In this document: in pieces, positions 8,243-17,463 of the stretch
How the letters are laid out: each line of letters starts with the position of its first letter
How positions within the stretch are numbered: the stretch's first letter is position 1
Origin: Halorubrum xinjiangense
Lineage (GTDB): Archaea; Halobacteriota; Halobacteria; Halobacteriales; Haloferacaceae
DNA: 64,000 bases
NCBI RefSeq assembly: GCF_900102375.1
Contig: NZ_FNBO01000004.1
Location: 62,001-126,000 of the forward strand
Direction of reading: 5' to 3'
Notes under the pieces: model-generated
The model's database searches: none
Told to the model about the DNA's origin: nothing
Seen by the model: only the letters and a program-made list of their open reading frames with translations
Program-made: the position numbers and the translations under genes

Positions 8243-8995
8243 ATGACCGAAGACGAATTCGACGTCCAGTACGTCGAACGGGACGAACGAAGCGCGCGGG
8301 TGCTGATCCGCGGGCTCACGCCGGCGTTCGCAAACGGCATCCGCCGCGCGATGATCGCCGACGTCCCGACGTTCTCGATCGACACGGTCCAGTTCGTCGA
8401 GAACTCCTCGGTCATGTTCGACGAGATGATCGGCCTGCGTCTGGGGCTTATCCCCCTGACAACGCCGCTCGACGACTTCGAACTCGGCGACGAGGTCACC
8501 CTCGCGCTCGACGTCGAAGGCCCGGCGACGGCGTACTCCGGCGACATCGAGAGCGCTGACCCGCTCGTCGAGGTCGCCGACGAGAACGTTCCGATCATCG
8601 AGCTGAAGGAGGGACAGCGCCTCGAGTTCGAGGCGACGGCGGTGTTAGACACCGGGAAGGAGCACGCCAAACACCAGGGCGGCGTCTCCGTCGGCTACCG
8701 CCACCTCCAGCGCGTCTCGGTCGAAGGCGACCGCGGCGAGTTCGACGACGACGAGCCGAACATCCTCCGCGGCGTCATCGAGACGCCCGACGGGGAAATA
8801 GAGCTCACGGACGAGTTCGACAACGACCTCTCGGACCGGTTCCCCGGGAAGGAGGTCGCGGTCGAGGACGTGCCGGGCGCGTTCGTCTTCCACATCGAGA
8901 CGGACGGCTCGTTCGACGTCGAGGAACTGTTGCTCCGCGCCATCGACTCCATTGAGGACCGCGCGGACGAACTACAGACGAAAGTCGCAGTATAA
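8243..8995 (+). CDS. rpoD: DNA-directed RNA polymerase subunit D (Rpo3)
   Basis: Archaeal homologue of the bacterial alpha subunit N-terminal domain; it pairs with subunit L to start polymerase assembly. Motifs include [20 protein letters not shown] near residues 32-51 and GLRLGLIPL near 67. The start is ATG 8243, two bases past the S11 stop. The 250-residue length fits haloarchaea. A long internal acidic stretch (EFDDDEP) is typical of salt-adapted proteins. tRNA-Leu follows. Confidence 0.96.
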   Translation: MTEDEFDVQYVERDERSARVLIRGLTPAFANGIRRAMIADVPTFSIDTVQFVENSSVMFDEMIGLRLGLIPLTTPLDDFELGDEVTLALDVEGPATAYSGDIESADPLVEVADENVPIIELKEGQRLEFEATAVLDTGKEHAKHQGGVSVGYRHLQRVSVEGDRGEFDDDEPNILRGVIETPDGEIELTDEFDNDLSDRFPGKEVAVEDVPGAFVFHIETDGSFDVEELLLRAIDSIEDRADELQTKVAV

Positions 8996-9144
8996 GGAAA
9001 TGACGGCCCTTCGAACCAACACCCTGACCGTCGCCCCCGCCGACAGCCGCGGCGCCGCTCCGACCGCCGGAGCGCCCGCGGCCGACGCGGCGGACGGCGG
9101 GACCGAAAGTGGTTTGAAGGGAGCCGGAATACGGTGGAGTGCAC

Positions 9145-9229
9145 GCAGGGATAGCCAAGTCAGGCCAACGGCGCAGCGTTCAGGGCGCTGTCCTGTAGAG
9201 GTCCGCAGGTTCAAATCCTGCTCCCTGCA
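9145..9229 (+). tRNA. tRNA-Leu (CAG)
   Basis: An 85-nt class II tRNA with acceptor stem GCAGGGA/TCCCTGC, anticodon arm CAGCG-TTCAGGG-CGCTG (anticodon CAG), a variable arm and T arm CAGGTTCAAATCCTG. The discriminator base is A. It lies between rpoD and rpl18e on the same strand, so it probably splits the operon transcript when processed. Confidence 0.95.
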
Positions 9230-9268
9230 CTCCGTTTTCCACGAACTCTCCGTTCAGGAGGGACAGCT

Positions 9269-9622
9269 ATGAGTAGCAAGACGAACCCGAAACTACAGAA
9301 CCTCATCGCCGATCTGAAGTCGGTCTCGCGCGACTCCGGTGCCAACGTGTGGCAGGACGTCGCCGACCGACTGGAGAAGCCACGGCGCACGCACGCTGAG
9401 GTCAACCTGGGCCGTATCGAACGATACGCGCAGGAAGACGAGACGGTCGTCGTCCCCGGCAAGGTGCTGGGCAGCGGTGTGCTCGAAACGAACGTCACCG
9501 TCGCCGCCGTCGACTTCTCCGGGACCGCCCGGACGAAGATCGACCAGGCCGGCGAGGCGGTGGCGCTGGAACAGTTCATCGAACAGAACCCCGAAGGAAG
9601 CAACGTGCGGGTGATCCGATGA
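9269..9622 (+). CDS. rpl18e: 50S ribosomal protein L18e
   Basis: Large-subunit protein found only in archaea and eukaryotes. The 117-residue protein begins [16 protein letters not shown] and contains [13 protein letters not shown] near residue 53, the family core. It opens the second part of the operon (L18e-L13-S9-RpoN-RpoK) after tRNA-Leu, and its stop overlaps the L13 start as ATGA. Confidence 0.96.
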   Translation: MSSKTNPKLQNLIADLKSVSRDSGANVWQDVADRLEKPRRTHAEVNLGRIERYAQEDETVVVPGKVLGSGVLETNVTVAAVDFSGTARTKIDQAGEAVALEQFIEQNPEGSNVRVIR

Positions 9623-10068
9623 GTCTCGCGAAGATCGACGCGGACGTCGTCGTCGACGCCCGCGACTGTATCCTCGGTCGCGTCTCCTCGGAGGTCGCGC
9701 AACGCGCCCTCGCCGGGGAGACCGTTGCCGTCGTCAACGCCGAGCGCGCCGTCATCACCGGCAACGAGGAGGCGACGATGGAGACGTACCACAAGCGCGC
9801 GGAGCTCGGCTCGGACAGCGGGCCCTACTACCCGAAGCGTCCGGACCGGATCTTCAAGCGCGCCATCCGCGGCATGCTGCCGTACAAGTCGGAGGACGGC
9901 CGCGAGGCGTTCTCGAACGTGCGCGTGTACGTCGGGAACCCCTACGAGCGCGACGAGGACGTCGAGAGCGTCGTCCTCGACGGCACCTCGCTCGACCGCC
10001 TCTCGAACATCAAATTCACGACGCTCGGGGAGATCTCCGAGTCTCTGGGAGCCAACGTCACATGGTAA
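9619..10068 (+). CDS. rpl13: 50S ribosomal protein L13
   Basis: Early-assembling large-subunit protein. The 149 residues include [17 protein letters not shown] at about 11-27 and the [13 protein letters not shown] region near 87. It overlaps L18e by four bases and S9 by seven bases, giving continuous coupled translation. Confidence 0.96.
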   Translation: MSLAKIDADVVVDARDCILGRVSSEVAQRALAGETVAVVNAERAVITGNEEATMETYHKRAELGSDSGPYYPKRPDRIFKRAIRGMLPYKSEDGREAFSNVRVYVGNPYERDEDVESVVLDGTSLDRLSNIKFTTLGEISESLGANVTW

Positions 10069-10460
10069 CGAACACCTCAGGCAAGAAGAAGACGGCCGTC
10101 GCCCGCGCCACCGTGCGCGAGGGCGAGGGTCGCGTGCGCATCAACTCCCAGCCAGTCGAGCTGGTCGAACCGGAGCAGGCGCGGCTCAAGATGCTGGAGC
10201 CGTTCCGTATCGCGGGCGAGGAGCTCCGCGACGGCGTCGACATCGATATCGACGTCGAGGGCGGCGGCTTCAGCGGGCAGGCGGACGCGGCGCGGACCGC
10301 CATCGCCCGCGGCCTCGTCCAGCACCTCGGCGACGCCGAGCTGCGCGACGCGTACATGAACTTCGACCGCACCCTGCTGGTCAACGACGTGCGCCAGTCC
10401 GAACCCAAGAAGTGGGGCGGACCCGGCGCGCGCGCTCGCTACCAGAAGTCCTACCGCTGA
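10062..10460 (+). CDS. rps9: 30S ribosomal protein S9
   Basis: Small-subunit head protein whose basic C-terminal tail reaches the P-site tRNA. The tail here ends [13 protein letters not shown], the expected pattern, and [22 protein letters not shown] lies at the N-terminus (shown here only in part as family hallmark residues 5-24). The 132-residue length is normal. The start overlaps the end of the L13 gene. Confidence 0.96.
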   Translation: MVTNTSGKKKTAVARATVREGEGRVRINSQPVELVEPEQARLKMLEPFRIAGEELRDGVDIDIDVEGGGFSGQADAARTAIARGLVQHLGDAELRDAYMNFDRTLLVNDVRQSEPKKWGGPGARARYQKSYR

Positions 10461-10472
10461 GGTGATCCAGTC

Positions 10473-10667
10473 ATGATGATCCCCGTCCGGTGTTTCACGT
10501 GCGGCAACGTCGTGGGTGAACACTGGGAAGAGTTCAAAGAGCGGGCTCGCGAGGGCGACGAGGACCCCGGCGAGGTGCTCGACGACCTCGGGGTCGACCG
10601 GCACTGCTGCCGGCGGATGATGGTCAGCCACCGCGACCTCGTCGACGTCGTCTCGCCGTACCAGTAA
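10473..10667 (+). CDS. rpoN: DNA-directed RNA polymerase subunit N (Rpo10)
   Basis: Small zinc-binding RNA polymerase subunit of 64 residues. The zinc site is formed by CFTCGNVVG near the N-terminus and the CC pair in RHCCRRMM near residue 46, matching the eukaryotic Rpb10 pattern. It follows S9 by 12 bases and is followed by rpoK after two bases. Confidence 0.97.
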   Translation: MMIPVRCFTCGNVVGEHWEEFKERAREGDEDPGEVLDDLGVDRHCCRRMMVSHRDLVDVVSPYQ

Positions 10668-10669
10668 CC

Positions 10670-10849
10670 ATGTCAGAACAGCGCTACAATCGATACGAGA
10701 AGGCACGCATCCTCGGCGCGCGAGCGCTACAGGTGTCCTACGGGGCGCCCGTGCTGATCGACACGGACCAGACGGAGCCGATCCTCGTCGCCGCCGAAGA
10801 GTACGACGCGGGCGCGCTCCCGTTCACGGTGCGGAGGGAATCCAACTGA
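10670..10849 (+). CDS. rpoK: DNA-directed RNA polymerase subunit K (Rpo6)
   Basis: A 59-residue protein starting [21 protein letters not shown], the archaeal homologue of Rpb6 and bacterial omega. It stabilises the largest polymerase subunit. The conserved segment [19 protein letters not shown] and the C-terminal LPFTVRR are both present, so the gene is complete despite its small size. Its TGA overlaps the enolase ATG by one base (TGATG). Confidence 0.95.
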   Translation: MSEQRYNRYEKARILGARALQVSYGAPVLIDTDQTEPILVAAEEYDAGALPFTVRRESN

Positions 10850-12051
10850 TGACCCGAATCACTAGCATTTCGCTGCGACGCGTGCTCGACTCGCGCGGGA
10901 ACCCGACGGTCGAGGCCGACGTGCTCACCGAGTCCGGCGGCTTCGGCCGCGGGGCGGCCCCCAGCGGGGCGTCGACGGGCGAGTACGAGGCGATCGAACT
11001 ACCCGCGAGCGAGTCCATCGCGAAGTCCCGCGAACACGCGGTGCCGCGGCTGGAAGGCCTGTACGCGGGCGACCAGCGCGCGGTCGACAACGCCCTGCGC
11101 GCCGCCGACGGCACGGACGACTTCTCGAACATCGGCGCCAACAGCGCCGTCGCCATCTCGATGGCGGCCGCGAAGGCCGCCGCCGACGTGCTCGGTGCGC
11201 CGCTGTACCAGCACCTCGGCGGCGCGTTCCGCGGCGAGAACTTCCCCGTTCCGCTCGGCAACGTCGTCGGCGGCGGGGAACACGCCAAGGAGGCGACCCA
11301 CATCCAGGAGTTCCTCGCGGCGCCCGTGGGCGCGCCCAGCGTCTCGGAGGCCGTCTTCGCGAACGCCGCGGTCCACGCGGCGGTCGCGGACGTGCTCGAC
11401 GAGCGCGGCGTGCCCGCGGCGAAGGGCGACGAGGGCGCGTGGGCGCCCCCCATCTCGGACGCGGAGGCGTTCGAGGTCGTCGACGAGGCGGTCGACCGCG
11501 TCGAGAGCGAGGTCGGATTCGAGATCCGCTTCGGGCTCGACATGGCGGCTGCCGAGCTGTACGACGACGACGCCGAGGCGTACGTGTACGGCGACGAGAC
11601 GAAGTCGGCCGACGAGCAGATCGAGTACGTCGCCGGCCTCGTCGACGAGTACGACCTCGCGTACGTCGAGGACCCGCTCGACGAGAACGACTACGAGGCG
11701 TTCGCGGAGCTGACCGACCGGGTCGGCGACCGGACGCTGATCTGCGGCGACGACCTGTTCGTCACCAACGTCGAGCGGCTCCAAGACGGGATCGACGCGG
11801 GCGCGGCCAACAGCATCCTCATCAAGCCGAACCAGATCGGGACGCTGTCGGACGCGTTCGACGCCGTCGAACTCGCCGCCCGCAACGGGTACGAGACGGT
11901 CATCTCCCACCGCTCGGGCGAGACCGAGGACACCACCATCGCACACCTCGCCGTGGCGACCGACGCCGGCTACATCAAGACCGGCACGGTCGGCGGCGAG
12001 CGAACGGCCAAGCTGAACGAACTGGTCCGCATCGCGGACGACGCGGTATGA
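10849..12051 (+). CDS. eno: Enolase (phosphopyruvate hydratase)
   Basis: Converts 2-phosphoglycerate to phosphoenolpyruvate in glycolysis and gluconeogenesis. The 400-residue protein has the N-terminal [11 protein letters not shown] motif, the substrate loop [14 protein letters not shown] near 45, catalytic Lys in IKPNQIGT, and the signature [19 protein letters not shown] near residue 354. Its place between rpoK and rps2 is the standard haloarchaeal order, linking central carbon flux to ribosome supply. Confidence 0.97.
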   Translation: MTRITSISLRRVLDSRGNPTVEADVLTESGGFGRGAAPSGASTGEYEAIELPASESIAKSREHAVPRLEGLYAGDQRAVDNALRAADGTDDFSNIGANSAVAISMAAAKAAADVLGAPLYQHLGGAFRGENFPVPLGNVVGGGEHAKEATHIQEFLAAPVGAPSVSEAVFANAAVHAAVADVLDERGVPAAKGDEGAWAPPISDAEAFEVVDEAVDRVESEVGFEIRFGLDMAAAELYDDDAEAYVYGDETKSADEQIEYVAGLVDEYDLAYVEDPLDENDYEAFAELTDRVGDRTLICGDDLFVTNVERLQDGIDAGAANSILIKPNQIGTLSDAFDAVELAARNGYETVISHRSGETEDTTIAHLAVATDAGYIKTGTVGGERTAKLNELVRIADDAV

Positions 12052-12067
12052 CGGGCCCACACCACGC

Positions 12068-12892
12068 ATGAGCGAAGACAACGACGCGGTCGAACTCGAC
12101 GACGACGCGGAGACCGAGGCGGTCGACGCGGGGGTCGAGGAGGAGGCCGACACGACCGAGGAACCGACCGCCGACGCGGCCGCCGAGGGGGCGTCCGCTG
12201 AGGCCGAGAGCGAGGCGGCTGCCGAGGCCGACGCGACGGAGGAGGCGGACGACGACGCCGCAGACGAGGAGGACGCCTCCCCGTTCGACGACGACGTCAT
12301 GCCCGACGACGACGTCGACCTGCTGATCCCCGTCGAGGACTACCTCTCCGCGGGTGTCCACATCGGGACCCAGCAGAAGACGAAGGACATGGAGCGGTTC
12401 ATCCACCGCGTTCGCGACGACGGGCTGTACGTCCTCGACGTGAGCCTCACCGACGAGCGGATCCGCACGGCCGCGGACTTCCTCGCGAACTACAACCCCG
12501 AGCAGATCCTCGTCACGTCCTCGCGGCAATACGGCCGGTTCCCGGCCGAGAAGTTCGCGGACGCCATCGGCGCCCGCGCCCGCACTGGACGCTTCATCCC
12601 GGGCACGCTGACGAACCCCGACTACGCCGGCTACATCGAGCCGGACGTCGTCGTGGTCACTGACCCCATCGGCGACGCGCAGGCCGTCAAGGAGGCCATC
12701 ACCGTCGGCATCCCGGTCATCGCGATGTGCGACTCCAACAACCAGCTGTCGAACGTCGACCTCGTCATCCCGACGAACAACAAGGGTCGCCGCGCGCTGT
12801 CGGTCGTCTACTGGCTCCTCGCCAACGAGACGCTCGACCGCCGCGGCGCCGACACGGTGTTCGCCCTCGAGGACTTCGAGGACGAACTCTAA
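12068..12892 (+). CDS. rps2: 30S ribosomal protein S2
   Basis: Small-subunit protein of 274 residues, longer than usual because of an acidic, low-complexity N-terminal extension of about 75 residues (Glu, Asp, Ala, Thr). The S2 core begins at [20 protein letters not shown], with [10 protein letters not shown] and the [19 protein letters not shown] end segment also visible. Last gene of the operon; a T run follows its stop after eight bases. The extension is typical of haloarchaeal S2, with unknown function. Confidence 0.96.
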   Translation: MSEDNDAVELDDDAETEAVDAGVEEEADTTEEPTADAAAEGASAEAESEAAAEADATEEADDDAADEEDASPFDDDVMPDDDVDLLIPVEDYLSAGVHIGTQQKTKDMERFIHRVRDDGLYVLDVSLTDERIRTAADFLANYNPEQILVTSSRQYGRFPAEKFADAIGARARTGRFIPGTLTNPDYAGYIEPDVVVVTDPIGDAQAVKEAITVGIPVIAMCDSNNQLSNVDLVIPTNNKGRRALSVVYWLLANETLDRRGADTVFALEDFEDEL

Positions 12893-12900
12893 GGCGGTCG

Positions 12901-12905
12901 TTTTT
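12901..12905 (+). terminator. Oligo-T terminator candidate after rps2
   Basis: TTTTT follows the GC-rich GGCGGTCG directly after the rps2 stop. Archaeal RNA polymerase stops at such T runs. The next plus-strand gene is 1.2 kb away and minus-strand genes intervene, so an end to the long ribosomal operon is expected here. Confidence 0.5.
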
Positions 12906-12975
12906 CGAGTCTACTTTCGTTTCGTCCGTTCACCGTCCGCCAGCCGTCGGCATCGCGCCGCGAGAGACGGCGCGC

Positions 12976-13314
12976 TCAGACGATGTCGGGCGTAAACGGG
13001 TAGGAGTAGACCTGCCCGTCGTTGGCCTTCACCGTGGCGATGAGGACCAAGACCAGGTCGACGACGCCGATGATCGGGAACAGCAGGAGCCCGATGAACA
13101 CGAAGCTCAGGACGGCGGCGATCATGAGGGCGACGAAGACGACGATCTGGAAGTTCAGCGAGTTCTTGGCGTTCTGTTTGACGAGCTCGTCGTCGTCGTC
13201 CGCGAGGACTAAAAACAGGATCGGGCCGAGGAACGACGCGAAGAGCGCCGACGCGTGCGACAGCGCCGCAAGCGTCGTGTCGCCCTCGACGCGCTCGGAG
13301 GCTGCTGATGACAT
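12976..13314 (-). CDS. DUF4870 family membrane protein
   Basis: A 112-residue protein with three hydrophobic segments at about 17-38, 53-75 and 79-96. The pattern LAALSHASALF...LVLADDDDELVKQNAKNSLNFQI is characteristic of the DUF4870 (Tic20-like) family: a loop carrying a charged NAKNSLN motif between membrane helices. The molecular role of the family is unknown. It is convergent with the ribosomal operon and is a separate transcription unit. Confidence 0.85.
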   Translation of the reverse strand: MSSAASERVEGDTTLAALSHASALFASFLGPILFLVLADDDDELVKQNAKNSLNFQIVVFVALMIAAVLSFVFIGLLLFPIIGVVDLVLVLIATVKANDGQVYSYPFTPDIV

Positions 13315-13399
13315 GACGGCAGTTGAGTTTCGGAGCTGAGTGATAAGCTTTGGGAGGAGAGTTCGTCTCCGACGGGCGCTCGTTCGGCGTCGACGCGGA

Positions 13400-14005
13400 T
13401 CAGTCGGCCGTCGACGGCCCCCCGTCAGCGGCGTCGACGGTCGACGGCCCCTCGTCGCCGGGCTCCGCCTCCGGCACGTCGTGGGTCCAGCGCGGCTCGA
13501 TCTCGCGGTTCGCCACGACGATCCGGTCGCCGTTGTCGGCGTCGATCCGCGTCTTCCGGAGCTCGATGGCGGCGACGGTGCCGGTGACGCCCTTGGCCTC
13601 GACGCGGTAGCCGACGTTAAAGTCCGGATCGCGCAGGAGGTAGACGCCCGCCACCGTGTCCTCGATCATCTCGGAGAGGGCGTAGGAGACGCCCAAAGCG
13701 ATGAAGCCGACGGCGGTGCCCAGACTCGCCGCGATGTCGCCCATCCCGAGCACCTTCAGGAACGTGAGCGCGACGCCGAACCAGAGGAAGACCGCGACGA
13801 GCGTGACGATCAGGTCGCCCACGAGTTCGCGGTCGCCGACGTACATCCGCTCGATCGACGACCGAACCAGCGCGAGGACGATCCGGACCGCCGCGTACGC
13901 CAGCGCGAGGAAGACGAACCCCGAGAGCAGTCGGGGAATCGCGACGGCCAGCCCCGCGACGAAGTTCGCGAACGACTGCGTCAGAAACGACGGGATCGCG
14001 GTCAT
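13400..14005 (-). CDS. Small mechanosensitive (MscS-like) ion channel
   Basis: A 201-residue membrane protein with three predicted membrane spans (about 20-45, 62-84 and 91-115). The pore-lining helix is rich in Gly and Ala (ASLGTAVGFIALGVSYALSE), followed by the beta domain beginning DTVAGVYLLRDPDFNVGYRVE, where the VGTVxxIELRKTRI motif of MscS channels is seen. It lacks the large C-terminal cytoplasmic vestibule domain and ends in an Asp/Glu/Ser-rich tail, so it is a minimal form. I set the start at ATG 14005. Osmotic release of solutes is the inferred job. Confidence 0.85.
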   Translation of the reverse strand: MTAIPSFLTQSFANFVAGLAVAIPRLLSGFVFLALAYAAVRIVLALVRSSIERMYVGDRELVGDLIVTLVAVFLWFGVALTFLKVLGMGDIAASLGTAVGFIALGVSYALSEMIEDTVAGVYLLRDPDFNVGYRVEAKGVTGTVAAIELRKTRIDADNGDRIVVANREIEPRWTHDVPEAEPGDEGPSTVDAADGGPSTAD

Positions 14006-14151
14006 GGCGCGCACGACGGCGGCCGCCGGTGAAAAGCTGACGGGGCGGAGGGGTCGCCATCCCGCCCTCCTCGCCGCTCGCCCCAACTTCCTCACCGCTC
14101 GCCCCGCCCACAAGCGCAACGCCTGTAAGCGCGCGGGGTGAGTGAGTTCGT

Positions 14152-15168
14152 ATGACCGTTTGCGAAGCGCCGGGGAAGGTGTACCTCTTCGGCGAACACG
14201 CCGTCGTCTACGGCGAGCCGGCCGTGCCGGCGGCCGTCGAGCGACGCGCGACGGTGACCGCCGAGCCGCGCGAGGACGACCACGTGCGCGTCGAGGCCGA
14301 GGACCTCTCCTTGGACGGGTTCACGGTGGAGTACGCCGGCGGGACGAGCGACCGCCCCGACGTCGACGTGCCGACGCCGCTCGTCGAGGCCGCGATGGGG
14401 TACGTCGACGCGGCCGTCGAGCAGGCGCGGGACGCGGCCGACGCGCCCGACGCCGGCTTCGACATCACCGTCGAGAGCGACATCCCGCTGGGCGCGGGGC
14501 TGGGGTCGTCCGCGGCCGTGGTCGTGGCCGGCATCGACGCGGCGACCCGCGCGCTCGGCGAGCCGCTCGACCGCCGCGAGCTCGCCGACCGGGCGTACCG
14601 CGCGGAGTACGAGGTCCAAGACGGGCAGGCCTCCAGGGCGGACACCTTCTGCTCGACGATGGGCGGCGCGGTGCGGGTCGAGGGCGACGACTGCGAGCCG
14701 ATCGACGCCCCGAACCTGCCGTTCGTCGTCGGCTTCGACGGCGGCGCGGGCGACACCGGCGAACTGGTCGCGGGCGTCCGCGAACTGCGGGCGGAACACG
14801 AGTTCGCCGCGGACACGGTGGAATCGATCGGCGACCTCGTCCGGGCCGGCGAGGGCCTGCTGGCTGACGCCAACCCCGAGCGCGACCCGGAGCCGGCGCT
14901 GCTCGCGGAGCTCGGCGAGCTGATGGACTTCAACCACGGGCTGCTCGCCGCGCTCGGCGTCTCCGCCCGGTCGCTCGACGCGATGGTGTGGGCCGCGCGG
15001 GACGCGGGCGCGCACGGCGCGAAGCTCACCGGGGCGGGCGGCGGCGGCTGTATCGTTGCGCTCGACGAGAGCGACGCGACGGAGACCGCGCTATCGTTCA
15101 CGCAGGGCTGCGAGGAGGCGTTCCGCGCCGAGCTGGCGACCGAGGGCGTCCGCGTGGTGGAGCCGTGA
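14152..15168 (+). CDS. mvk: Mevalonate kinase
   Basis: A GHMP-family kinase that phosphorylates mevalonate, feeding the archaeal lipid pathway. The 338-residue protein begins with APGKVYLFGEHAVVYGEPA (substrate site), has the phosphate-binding loop IPLGAGLGSSAAVVV at about residue 110, and the C-terminal KLTGAGGGGC motif near residue 290. Its stop overlaps the GTG start of the isopentenyl phosphate kinase gene (GTGA), so both steps of the archaeal mevalonate pathway are co-translated. Confidence 0.95.
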   Translation: MTVCEAPGKVYLFGEHAVVYGEPAVPAAVERRATVTAEPREDDHVRVEAEDLSLDGFTVEYAGGTSDRPDVDVPTPLVEAAMGYVDAAVEQARDAADAPDAGFDITVESDIPLGAGLGSSAAVVVAGIDAATRALGEPLDRRELADRAYRAEYEVQDGQASRADTFCSTMGGAVRVEGDDCEPIDAPNLPFVVGFDGGAGDTGELVAGVRELRAEHEFAADTVESIGDLVRAGEGLLADANPERDPEPALLAELGELMDFNHGLLAALGVSARSLDAMVWAARDAGAHGAKLTGAGGGGCIVALDESDATETALSFTQGCEEAFRAELATEGVRVVEP

Positions 15169-15986
15169 CGGGGAGCGGTCCGACGGGTGCGTCCGGGGAG
15201 GACGCCGCCGTCCTCGACGCGGACGATCCCGCGCCCCCCGTCGTCCTCAAGCTCGGCGGGAGCCTGATCACCGAGAAGGAGAGCCCCGAGACGCTCGACG
15301 ACGCGGCGCTCGAGGCGGCCTGCGACGCCGTCGCCGACGCGCTCTCGGCGGGCGCGGTCGACCGGCTCGTCGTTGTCCACGGCGGCGGGAGCTTCGGCCA
15401 TCACCACGCGAGCGAACACGGGGTGTCGACGACCGACGGGACGCGCGACGCGGACGCGGTGGCGGCGGTCCACGGCGCGATGAAGCGGCTGAACGCGCAC
15501 GTGTCAGAGCGGTTCCGCGAGCGCGGCGTGCCCGCGGCCCCCGTTCACCCGCTGTCGCTCGCGGCGCGGCCCGAGGGCGCCGACGGCGACCTCGACCTCC
15601 CGCTCGGGTCGACGGCGACGCTGCTCGGCGAGGGGTTCGTCCCCGTCCTCCACGGCGACGGCGTGGCGACCGCGGGCGAGGGGGTGACCGTCGTCTCGGG
15701 CGACGAGCTGGTCGTCGAACTCGCCGCGGGGCTGGGTGCGCGCCGCGTGGGCGTCTGTTCGACGGTTCCCGGCGTCTTCGACGCCGACGGCGACGTGATC
15801 GCCGAGATAGAAGACTTCGACGCGGTCGCGGACGCACTCGGTGGGAGCGACGCCACCGACGTCTCCGGTGGCATGGCCGCGAAAGTGCGGGAGCTGCTCG
15901 CGCTCGACGCGCCGGCGTACGTGTTCGGCGCCGACGGGCTTGCGCTGTTCCTGCGCGGGGAGAACGCCGGAACCCGGATCGACTGA
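15165..15986 (+). CDS. ipk: Isopentenyl phosphate kinase
   Basis: An amino-acid-kinase-fold enzyme that converts isopentenyl phosphate to isopentenyl diphosphate in the archaeal mevalonate route. Visible motifs are VLKLGGSLITEKE near the N-terminus, HGGGSFGHHHASEHG near residue 72 with the substrate-binding His, and the C-terminal TDVSGGMAAKVREL. The start is a GTG at 15165 overlapping the mvk stop; this removes an unlikely Arg-rich leader. Length of 273 residues fits. It is translationally coupled to mvk. Confidence 0.93.
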   Translation: MTGSGPTGASGEDAAVLDADDPAPPVVLKLGGSLITEKESPETLDDAALEAACDAVADALSAGAVDRLVVVHGGGSFGHHHASEHGVSTTDGTRDADAVAAVHGAMKRLNAHVSERFRERGVPAAPVHPLSLAARPEGADGDLDLPLGSTATLLGEGFVPVLHGDGVATAGEGVTVVSGDELVVELAAGLGARRVGVCSTVPGVFDADGDVIAEIEDFDAVADALGGSDATDVSGGMAAKVRELLALDAPAYVFGADGLALFLRGENAGTRID

Positions 15987-16031
15987 TCGGGGTACAGAAC
16001 CCTTATTCGAGCCACGGCCCTCCTCCCGAGC

Positions 16032-17087
16032 ATGAACGAAGCGGACGTGCGGGAGCGGCTCGCGGACGTGCGGGACCCCGACCTCGGCGACGACATCGTC
16101 TCGCTCGGCTTAGTGAACGATGTCGAGGTCGAGGCCGGCGAGGACAGGGGTAGCGGGACGGTCCGCGTGTCGCTCGCGCTCGGCGCGCCCTTCTCGCCGA
16201 ACGAGTCGGCCATCGCCGACGACGTCCGGGCGGCGCTCGCGGACACCGAGTTCGACGTTGAGCTGTCGGCGTCGATCCCGGACGATCTCGCCGCCGACGA
16301 GCAGGTCCTCCCGGGCGTCCAGAACGTGATCGCCGTCGCCTCCGGGAAGGGAGGCGTCGGGAAGTCGACCGTCGCGGTGAACCTCGCCGCCGGGCTCTCC
16401 GCGCTCGGCGCTCGCGTGGGCCTGTTCGACGCCGACGTGTACGGGCCGAACGTGCCGCGCATGGTGTCGGCCGAGCAGCGCCCCGAGACGGACGGCGAGA
16501 CGATCGTTCCCCCCGAGCGGTTCGAGGTGAAGCTGATGAGCATGGACTTCCTCACCGGCGAGGACGACCCCGTCATCTGGCGCGGCCCGATGGTCCACAA
16601 GATCATCACCCAGCTCGTCGAGGACGTCGAGTGGGGCGAGCTCGACTACCTCGTGATGGACCTCCCGCCGGGGACGGGCGACACGCAGCTCACGATCCTC
16701 CAGACCCTCCCGCTGACGGGCGCCGTGATCGTCACGACCCCGCAGGACGTGGCGCTCGACGACGCGGTGAAGGGACTCCGCATGTTCGGCAAACACGACA
16801 CGAACGTCCTCGGTATCGCGGAGAACATGGCCGGCTTCCGCTGTCCGGACTGCGGCGGGTTCCACGAGATATTCGGCTCGGGCGGCGGGAAGGCGCTCGC
16901 CGCGGACCACGACCTCCCGTTCCTCGGCGGGATCCCGCTCGACCCCGACGTGCGAACCGGCGGCGACGACGGCGAACCCGTCGTCCTAGAGGACGGCGAG
17001 ACCGCGGACGCGTTCAAGGTGCTCGTCGAAAACGTCGCGAACAACGCCGGCGTCGTGCGCCGCCGCGGGGTGAGCGACGGGCGATGA
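16032..17087 (+). CDS. Mrp/NBP35 family iron-sulfur carrier ATPase
   Basis: A cytosolic ParA-like ATPase that carries and delivers [4Fe-4S] clusters. The first 90 residues form a MIP18/DUF59 domain (VRERLADVRDPDLGDDIVSLGL). The deviant Walker A is ASGKGGVGKSTVAVNLA near residue 108, with DLPPGTGDTQL near 215 and a CPDCGG pair near 273 as the cluster site. The 351-residue length is usual. Its last bases overlap the next gene (ATGA). Confidence 0.93.
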   Translation: MNEADVRERLADVRDPDLGDDIVSLGLVNDVEVEAGEDRGSGTVRVSLALGAPFSPNESAIADDVRAALADTEFDVELSASIPDDLAADEQVLPGVQNVIAVASGKGGVGKSTVAVNLAAGLSALGARVGLFDADVYGPNVPRMVSAEQRPETDGETIVPPERFEVKLMSMDFLTGEDDPVIWRGPMVHKIITQLVEDVEWGELDYLVMDLPPGTGDTQLTILQTLPLTGAVIVTTPQDVALDDAVKGLRMFGKHDTNVLGIAENMAGFRCPDCGGFHEIFGSGGGKALAADHDLPFLGGIPLDPDVRTGGDDGEPVVLEDGETADAFKVLVENVANNAGVVRRRGVSDGR

Positions 17088-17431
17088 CCGACGCGGACGG
17101 TGACCCCCACGGGTCCGAAGGCGGGGGCGCGGCGAGCGACGGCGACAGCCACGAGGACCCCCTCGCGGCCGCCGGCGTCGATCCGGTGGTGCCCGAGTCG
17201 GCGACCGACGCGGCCGAGGAGGCGTTCGCCGCGGACGACGAGGTGCGGGAGTTCCTCCGGGACGTGGCCGAGGACGTCCGCGGAGAGAGCTCGGAGAGCA
17301 AGCAGCTCTCGGCGGTCCTCTACCGCGTGTCGGACCTGTACGACGACGACGAGGAGACGTCGCCCGAGGAGATTTACCTCAACGTCCGACACATCATGCG
17401 GATCAAGTCGGAAGGCGGTCTGCGTCGCTGA
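17084..17431 (+). CDS. Uncharacterised acidic protein coupled to mrp
   Basis: A 115-residue soluble protein with a low-complexity acidic first half. The second half (VREFLRDVAEDVRGESSESKQLSAVL and so on to IYLNVRHIMRIKSEGGLRR) is helical and looks conserved, ending in a basic tail. I do not recognise a named family. The start is ATG 17084, overlapping the mrp stop (ATGA), so it is made together with the iron-sulfur carrier and may act with it, but nothing in the sequence proves that. Confidence 0.75.
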   Translation: MTDADGDPHGSEGGGAASDGDSHEDPLAAAGVDPVVPESATDAAEEAFAADDEVREFLRDVAEDVRGESSESKQLSAVLYRVSDLYDDDEETSPEEIYLNVRHIMRIKSEGGLRR

Positions 17432-17463
17432 GCGTCCGGAAGCCGCCAAAACCCCTTTTTCCG

